A DNA stretch of 35,485 nt from assembly GCA_024401185.1 (NCBI GenBank), contig JAKSLO010000015.1:1-35485 (forward strand). The letters run 5' to 3'. The stretch's first letter is position 1, and every line of letters starts with the position of its first letter. Position numbers and translations under genes: made by a program. This stretch comes from Bacteroidaceae bacterium. GTDB lineage: Bacteria; Bacteroidota; Bacteroidia; Bacteroidales; Bacteroidaceae. Below, piece after piece: positions 31,752-35,485 of this stretch. Below the pieces are notes generated by a model, which saw only the letters and a program-made list of their open reading frames with translations, searched no databases and was not told the DNA's origin.

Positions 31752-33947
31752 TTACATCTTCTCCTTAAACCAGTTGATGAGGCTCTTGTAGAGGAAGAGG
31801 CGCGTCTTGCCACCATAGATGGAGTGGTTGCGGTTGGTGAAGCAGAGTTGCTTGAAGTTGATCTTCTCTGCCTGAACCAATGCTTCCACATATTCGGCAG
31901 TGTTGCGGAAATGCACATTGTCATCGGCCATGCCATGGCAAATGAGCAGTTCGCCGCTGAGTTGTGGGGCTCGGCTGATGGCACTCTCTTCATAGCCCTT
32001 GTTCTCTTTGGGAGTGCGCATGAAACGCTCGGTGTAAACGGTATCGTAGAATTTCCAGCTGGTGGGAGGCGCTACCGCCACACCAGCGCGAAAGACGGGG
32101 CGACCCTCACTCATGCTCATCAGGGTGTTGAAACCTCCAAAGCTCCATCCCCAGATGCCAATGCGCTGGGCATCCACATAGGGTTGTGCACCCAGGTAGA
32201 GTGCTGTCTCCACTTGGTCCTTGGCCTCCATGACACCCAGATGCAAGTAGGTTTGCTTCTCGAAGTTGGCACCGCGACCACCCGTGCCACGGCCGTCCAC
32301 TATTACACTAATGTAACCCTGCTCGCCAAGATACTGCTCCAGCATGGCACCACCGCAGTTTCCGATGTTCCATTCGTCCTTAACCTCCTGACTACCAGGA
32401 CCACCATATTGGAACATGATGACGGGATACTTCTTGCTCTGGTCAAAGTTCCAAGGCTTAATCATGATGCCGTTCAACTCTACGCCCTCACTTGTCTTGA
32501 AGGTAAAGAACTCCTTCTTGCCCAGGTTCTTACCTTGCAGGCGCTCCAGCACCTGACGGTTGTCCTCCAGCACACGTAGCGTCTTGCCATTCTGGTCACA
32601 AACTTGTGTGACGATGGGGGTGTTGATGTCGGTGTAGGTATTGACGAAATACTTGAATGACTTGGAGAAGACGGCACCATTGATGCCTGTGTGCTGGCTC
32701 AGCTTGGTAACCTTACCCTTCGCGTCGGTCTTGTAGATGCCCTCGCGCAAGGGACTTTCCTCGTTGCTTGAGTAGTAGAACGAGCCGGTCAAGGGATCAT
32801 AACCATAGAAGTTGATGACCTCGAACTGTCCCTTTGTCACTTGCTTCTTCAGCATACCATTCAGGTCGTATTGGTAGATGTGATTCCATCCGTCACGCTC
32901 GGAGCAGAACACGAAGCCACCTTCAAAGAAGTGTATGCTGTTATACATGTCCTCTGTGATGTAGGGACTTACCTCATCGCGTACCACCATCTTTACCTCG
33001 CTGCTACGAGGGTTAGCCATGTACACGTCCATGCGATCCTGGTGACGGTTCAAGGTAAAGATGGCCAGTTTGGTGGGGTCGCTGGTGGCAAAGATGCGGG
33101 GAATGTAATCCTCCTCGCCTGTCTCCAACTTGATTTGGCGGATGACGTGACTCTTGATATCATACGAGTGTACGCTAACCTTAGAGTTCTTGGCTCCGGC
33201 CACAGGGTATTTGTAGGTGTAGGCACCAGGATAGTCGGCATACTCCTCCATCTCGGGAAAAGAGCCCTTGAACAGGGGGAACGAATACAAGGGTACTTCA
33301 CTCTCGTCGTAGCGAATCCACATCAGCATGGTGTTGTCGGCGTTGAAGCAGAGTGAGCAGTCGGTCACGAACTCCTCCTCGTACACCCAGTCGGGCTTAC
33401 CGTTGATAACCTTGTTGTACTCGCCATCCTTCGTCACCTGGCTCTCGGCATTGTTGAAGAGCAGTTTCACCAGGAAGATGTTGCCTTCGCGCACAAAGGC
33501 AATCATATTGCCGTCGGGTGAGAATACAGGGCACTCTTGTGGACCTCCGTCCGACAAGCGTTCGAGTGTTTTGTTTCTTACATTATAAATATAATACACG
33601 GCGGTGCGAGAACGACGATAGATGGGTTTTGTCTCCGTCCGAATCAAGATGTTCTTCTCGTCAGGGCTCATGATGTAACCATCAATTCTGCCCAGACGGG
33701 TTTTGCCTTTGGCTTGGTCAACGTCGAAGATGACCTGTGTCTGTTTGCCTGTCTTGAACGAATAAGCCACGATGCGTCTTGCGTCTTGTATCATGGCATA
33801 GGTCTCGCCATCGTTGAGGGGAGTCACGCCACTTATGCCTCGAGTGCCGTACACGCCATTTACTATGTCTTCCAGTTGCAGGTCTGTACCAGCCTTTACT
33901 GTTGTTGCCATCACGAAGAATAGCACTAAATGGAAAATGTATTTCAT
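31752..33947 (-). CDS. Dipeptidyl peptidase IV (S9 family)
   Basis: Exported serine peptidase that removes X-Pro or X-Ala dipeptides. The 731-residue protein has a signal peptide (MKYIFHLVLFFVMATTVKAG). The N-terminal eight-bladed propeller contains the substrate amino-terminus clamp DWVYEEEF and SPDGNMIAFVR. The alpha/beta-hydrolase domain carries Ser602 (GWSFGG), Asp675 (HGMADDNVHF) and His708 (NRNHSIYGG). All three catalytic residues are in place. It follows the fucosidase gene by 49 bases on the same strand, so the two are probably co-transcribed; DPP IV is a usual periplasmic or surface enzyme of Bacteroidales. Confidence 0.93.
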   Translation of the reverse strand: MKYIFHLVLFFVMATTVKAGTDLQLEDIVNGVYGTRGISGVTPLNDGETYAMIQDARRIVAYSFKTGKQTQVIFDVDQAKGKTRLGRIDGYIMSPDEKNILIRTETKPIYRRSRTAVYYIYNVRNKTLERLSDGGPQECPVFSPDGNMIAFVREGNIFLVKLLFNNAESQVTKDGEYNKVINGKPDWVYEEEFVTDCSLCFNADNTMLMWIRYDESEVPLYSFPLFKGSFPEMEEYADYPGAYTYKYPVAGAKNSKVSVHSYDIKSHVIRQIKLETGEEDYIPRIFATSDPTKLAIFTLNRHQDRMDVYMANPRSSEVKMVVRDEVSPYITEDMYNSIHFFEGGFVFCSERDGWNHIYQYDLNGMLKKQVTKGQFEVINFYGYDPLTGSFYYSSNEESPLREGIYKTDAKGKVTKLSQHTGINGAVFSKSFKYFVNTYTDINTPIVTQVCDQNGKTLRVLEDNRQVLERLQGKNLGKKEFFTFKTSEGVELNGIMIKPWNFDQSKKYPVIMFQYGGPGSQEVKDEWNIGNCGGAMLEQYLGEQGYISVIVDGRGTGGRGANFEKQTYLHLGVMEAKDQVETALYLGAQPYVDAQRIGIWGWSFGGFNTLMSMSEGRPVFRAGVAVAPPTSWKFYDTVYTERFMRTPKENKGYEESAISRAPQLSGELLICHGMADDNVHFRNTAEYVEALVQAEKINFKQLCFTNRNHSIYGGKTRLFLYKSLINWFKEKM

Positions 33948-33996
33948 AATTCTTCTTTTTGAATTTTATATGGGATAGAATGGATTATTCTTGTTT

Positions 33997-35346
33997 TTAC
34001 AATTCATAAGGATGAACCTCTGTCACACGCACCTCGATGATGTAATCCACCACATCCTCATGAGGTGGGATGGTAAAGGTGGTCATGGGATTCCCCTTCT
34101 TTTGTTTGAACGAGACTTTCTGATTGGTGCCATACACCAGGGCATCGCGTACGATTCCGTCGATGGGAACGGTCAAGGTGCCGTCGGCTGTCGAGTGAGT
34201 GATGTGCAGATAGCGCTTCAAGGGTTTGCGTGTCATGGCTCCCCAAGGCTGAGGGGGAACGTCTCCGGCTTTGGTGTTGTAGATGGTGCTGCCATACTTT
34301 GACATCCATTCGCCCATCTCCTTCAACCGTTGTAAAGCCGTGGCAGGCAGTTCACCATTGGGTTGAGGGCCGATGTTGAGCAAGAGGTTGGCTCCCATTC
34401 CTGCCGTGTGTACCAGGAGGCGGATGAGGCCGTCGGTTGACTTGTAGTCTTGGTCGGTCACCTTATACCCCCACATGCCGTTCATCGTCTCGCAAGTCTC
34501 CAAGGGCAATGTGCTTACCTCGGCTGCATGGTCGGCAAAGCCAGCCGTGTTCTGTCCGGGCAGGTCACGTTCAAAGATTTGTATGTCCTCTCCGGGTTTC
34601 ACTTCCTCGTGGTGATTGTTGCCAATGAGGCATGCTGGTTGCAGTCGATGGATGAGGTTGTACTGCTCGCGCAGTTCCCAGTCGAAAGGCACGGAGTCTT
34701 GGTTGTGATCCCAGTAACCATCAAACCAGATGGCTCCAATCTCGCCATAGCGAGTGAGCAATTCTGTCAACTGGTTGTTCATGAACTGCTTATATGATGC
34801 CCAGTTCTGCTTCTGGGGGTCTCTTCCGGTTTGAAGTCCGGTACGCCCTAAGGGGTAGTCCTCGCGCATCCAGTCGAGATGCGAGTAATAAAGGTGCAGT
34901 TTCACACCCTTGCTGTGACAGGCATCGGCCAGTTCCTTGATGACGTCACGCTTGAAGGGGGTGGCATCTACGATGTTATAGTCGCTCTCGTCCGTCTTCC
35001 ACATCGAGAAACCGTCATGATGCCTTGAGGTCAGACAGATGTATTGTGCTCCGGCTTCCTTGATGGCGCGAACCCACTCCCACGCATTAAAGCGATGAGG
35101 GTAGAAGGCATCGGCAGCCTTGGCATATTCGTTGCGGTCGATGTTGGCATTCTGCAAATACCACTCACCCTGACCGAACATGCTGTAGATGCCCCAATGC
35201 AGAAAGATACCGAAACGCATCTCCTTGAAAGCCTTTCGGGCTTGCAGGTTTTCGGGCGTAGGGGTATAATTGCCTTGTGCCATGGCATTCATGCTAAATA
35301 GCGTCAGCATGAATCCGCAAACTATATTTTTCAGTTTTTTGGTCAT
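33997..35346 (-). CDS. Alpha-L-fucosidase, family GH29
   Basis: Releases L-fucose from host or plant glycans, retaining mechanism; exported. The 449-residue protein has a signal peptide (MTKKLKNIVCGFMLTLFSMNAMAQ). The catalytic barrel shows FGIFLHWGIYS (48-54), SRHHDGFSMW (107-116), YYSHLDW and the nucleophile Asp209 in GAIWFDGYWDH. A C-terminal beta domain starts near 345. The acid/base residue is not conserved enough to assign by eye. Promoter sequence duplicated upstream (35375-35485). The gene is first of a pair with the peptidase. Confidence 0.93.
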   Translation of the reverse strand: MTKKLKNIVCGFMLTLFSMNAMAQGNYTPTPENLQARKAFKEMRFGIFLHWGIYSMFGQGEWYLQNANIDRNEYAKAADAFYPHRFNAWEWVRAIKEAGAQYICLTSRHHDGFSMWKTDESDYNIVDATPFKRDVIKELADACHSKGVKLHLYYSHLDWMREDYPLGRTGLQTGRDPQKQNWASYKQFMNNQLTELLTRYGEIGAIWFDGYWDHNQDSVPFDWELREQYNLIHRLQPACLIGNNHHEEVKPGEDIQIFERDLPGQNTAGFADHAAEVSTLPLETCETMNGMWGYKVTDQDYKSTDGLIRLLVHTAGMGANLLLNIGPQPNGELPATALQRLKEMGEWMSKYGSTIYNTKAGDVPPQPWGAMTRKPLKRYLHITHSTADGTLTVPIDGIVRDALVYGTNQKVSFKQKKGNPMTTFTIPPHEDVVDYIIEVRVTEVHPYEL

Positions 35347-35374
35347 TGTTTTAAATGGCGTTCTTTATCGGGTG

Positions 35375-35409
35375 CAAAGATACGAATAAGCGAGTGAAAT
35401 ACCAAATTT
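35375..35409 (-). promoter_or_regulatory. Fucosidase promoter, proximal copy
   Basis: Contains -33 TTTG (35403-35406), 20-base spacer and -7 TATCTTTG (35375-35382), a perfect match to the Bacteroidetes promoter form. The whole 35-base segment recurs 76 bases upstream. Confidence 0.8.
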
Positions 35410-35450
35410 ATTTGTGTATTTCCGAGCGGGAGTATCTAAGAGCGTCAGGT

Positions 35451-35485
35451 CAAAGATGCGAATAAGCGAGTGAAATACCAAATTT
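35451..35485 (-). repeat. Second copy of the promoter segment
   Basis: Matches 35375-35409 at 34 of 35 positions. The one change turns the -7 box into CATCTTTG, losing the first T of TAnnTTTG; the -33 TTTG is at 35479-35482. It runs to the window edge, so the repeat may be longer or have more copies. Confidence 0.85.

Noticed and set aside
31722..32579. 285-codon plus-strand frame opposite the peptidase gene
   Set aside because: Antisense shadow of a gene with all catalytic motifs in place; it has no start context and reads as low-meaning Leu/His-rich sequence.
1..35485. tRNA, rRNA, prophage, complete insertion sequence or defence system
   Set aside because: No cloverleaf, rRNA signature, integrase, transposase, phage structural or defence-associated gene was recognised on either strand.

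Overview
The window looks like chromosomal DNA of a Prevotella-type member of the Bacteroidales. Three things point there. Many intergenic regions carry the Bacteroidetes -7 box TAnnTTTG, several with a TTTG or TTG about 18-20 bases upstream. The genes show A-rich leaders rather than Shine-Dalgarno boxes. A transporter-GH10-GH43 gene order matches, from memory, the xynD-xynA-xynB cluster of Prevotella bryantii. No rRNA, tRNA, CRISPR array, prophage or complete insertion sequence was found.

Layout. Positions 1-518 are non-coding, with two terminator hairpins. Positions 519-5062 (minus strand) hold an aromatic amino acid operon: pheA, a class I aminotransferase, a DAHP synthase-chorismate mutase fusion and tyrA. 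It is preceded by a previously unlisted leader peptide, MNNNRAYFFSYYYFYFSK, and by mutually exclusive hairpins that form a textbook Phe/Tyr attenuator. Positions 5063-6549 are an accessory stretch with a palindromic repeat, two overlapping small genes, a 22-bp tandem array and a possible minus-strand small RNA. A 982-residue PEP/pyruvate-binding protein with receiver-like domains follows (6550-9498). Next, on the minus strand, come a sodium-pumping oxaloacetate-type decarboxylase operon (oadG-oadA-oadB order of transcription), folB with a stand-alone class II ribonucleotide reductase C-terminal-like protein, and a nitroreductase (plus strand) converging on dnaA. An 11-bp phased repeat abuts the dnaA 3' end. 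An amidase and an MCE-domain lipid-transport protein lie upstream of dnaA.

Positions 18921-24236 carry a BtuB-like TonB-dependent receptor, divergent from a rhamnogalacturonan lyase (PL11) and a CapA-like phosphoesterase. The 24237-24881 gap holds a MITE-like inverted-repeat element and a second copy of the palindromic element seen near 5158. The xylan cluster (24882-28699, minus) has a nested inverted and tandem repeat block between transporter and xylanase. Then come metY, two tandem deoxynucleoside kinases (plus), and a minus-strand pair: alpha-L-fucosidase (GH29) then dipeptidyl peptidase IV. The right end carries a duplicated complete promoter sequence.

Most genes are housekeeping or carbohydrate-use genes. 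The strongest new signal is the aromatic attenuator. Next are the repeat-rich regulatory block in the xylan cluster, the small-gene/array region at 5.3-6.3 kb, and the phased array beside dnaA. All family names come from reading motifs by eye; no database search was run.
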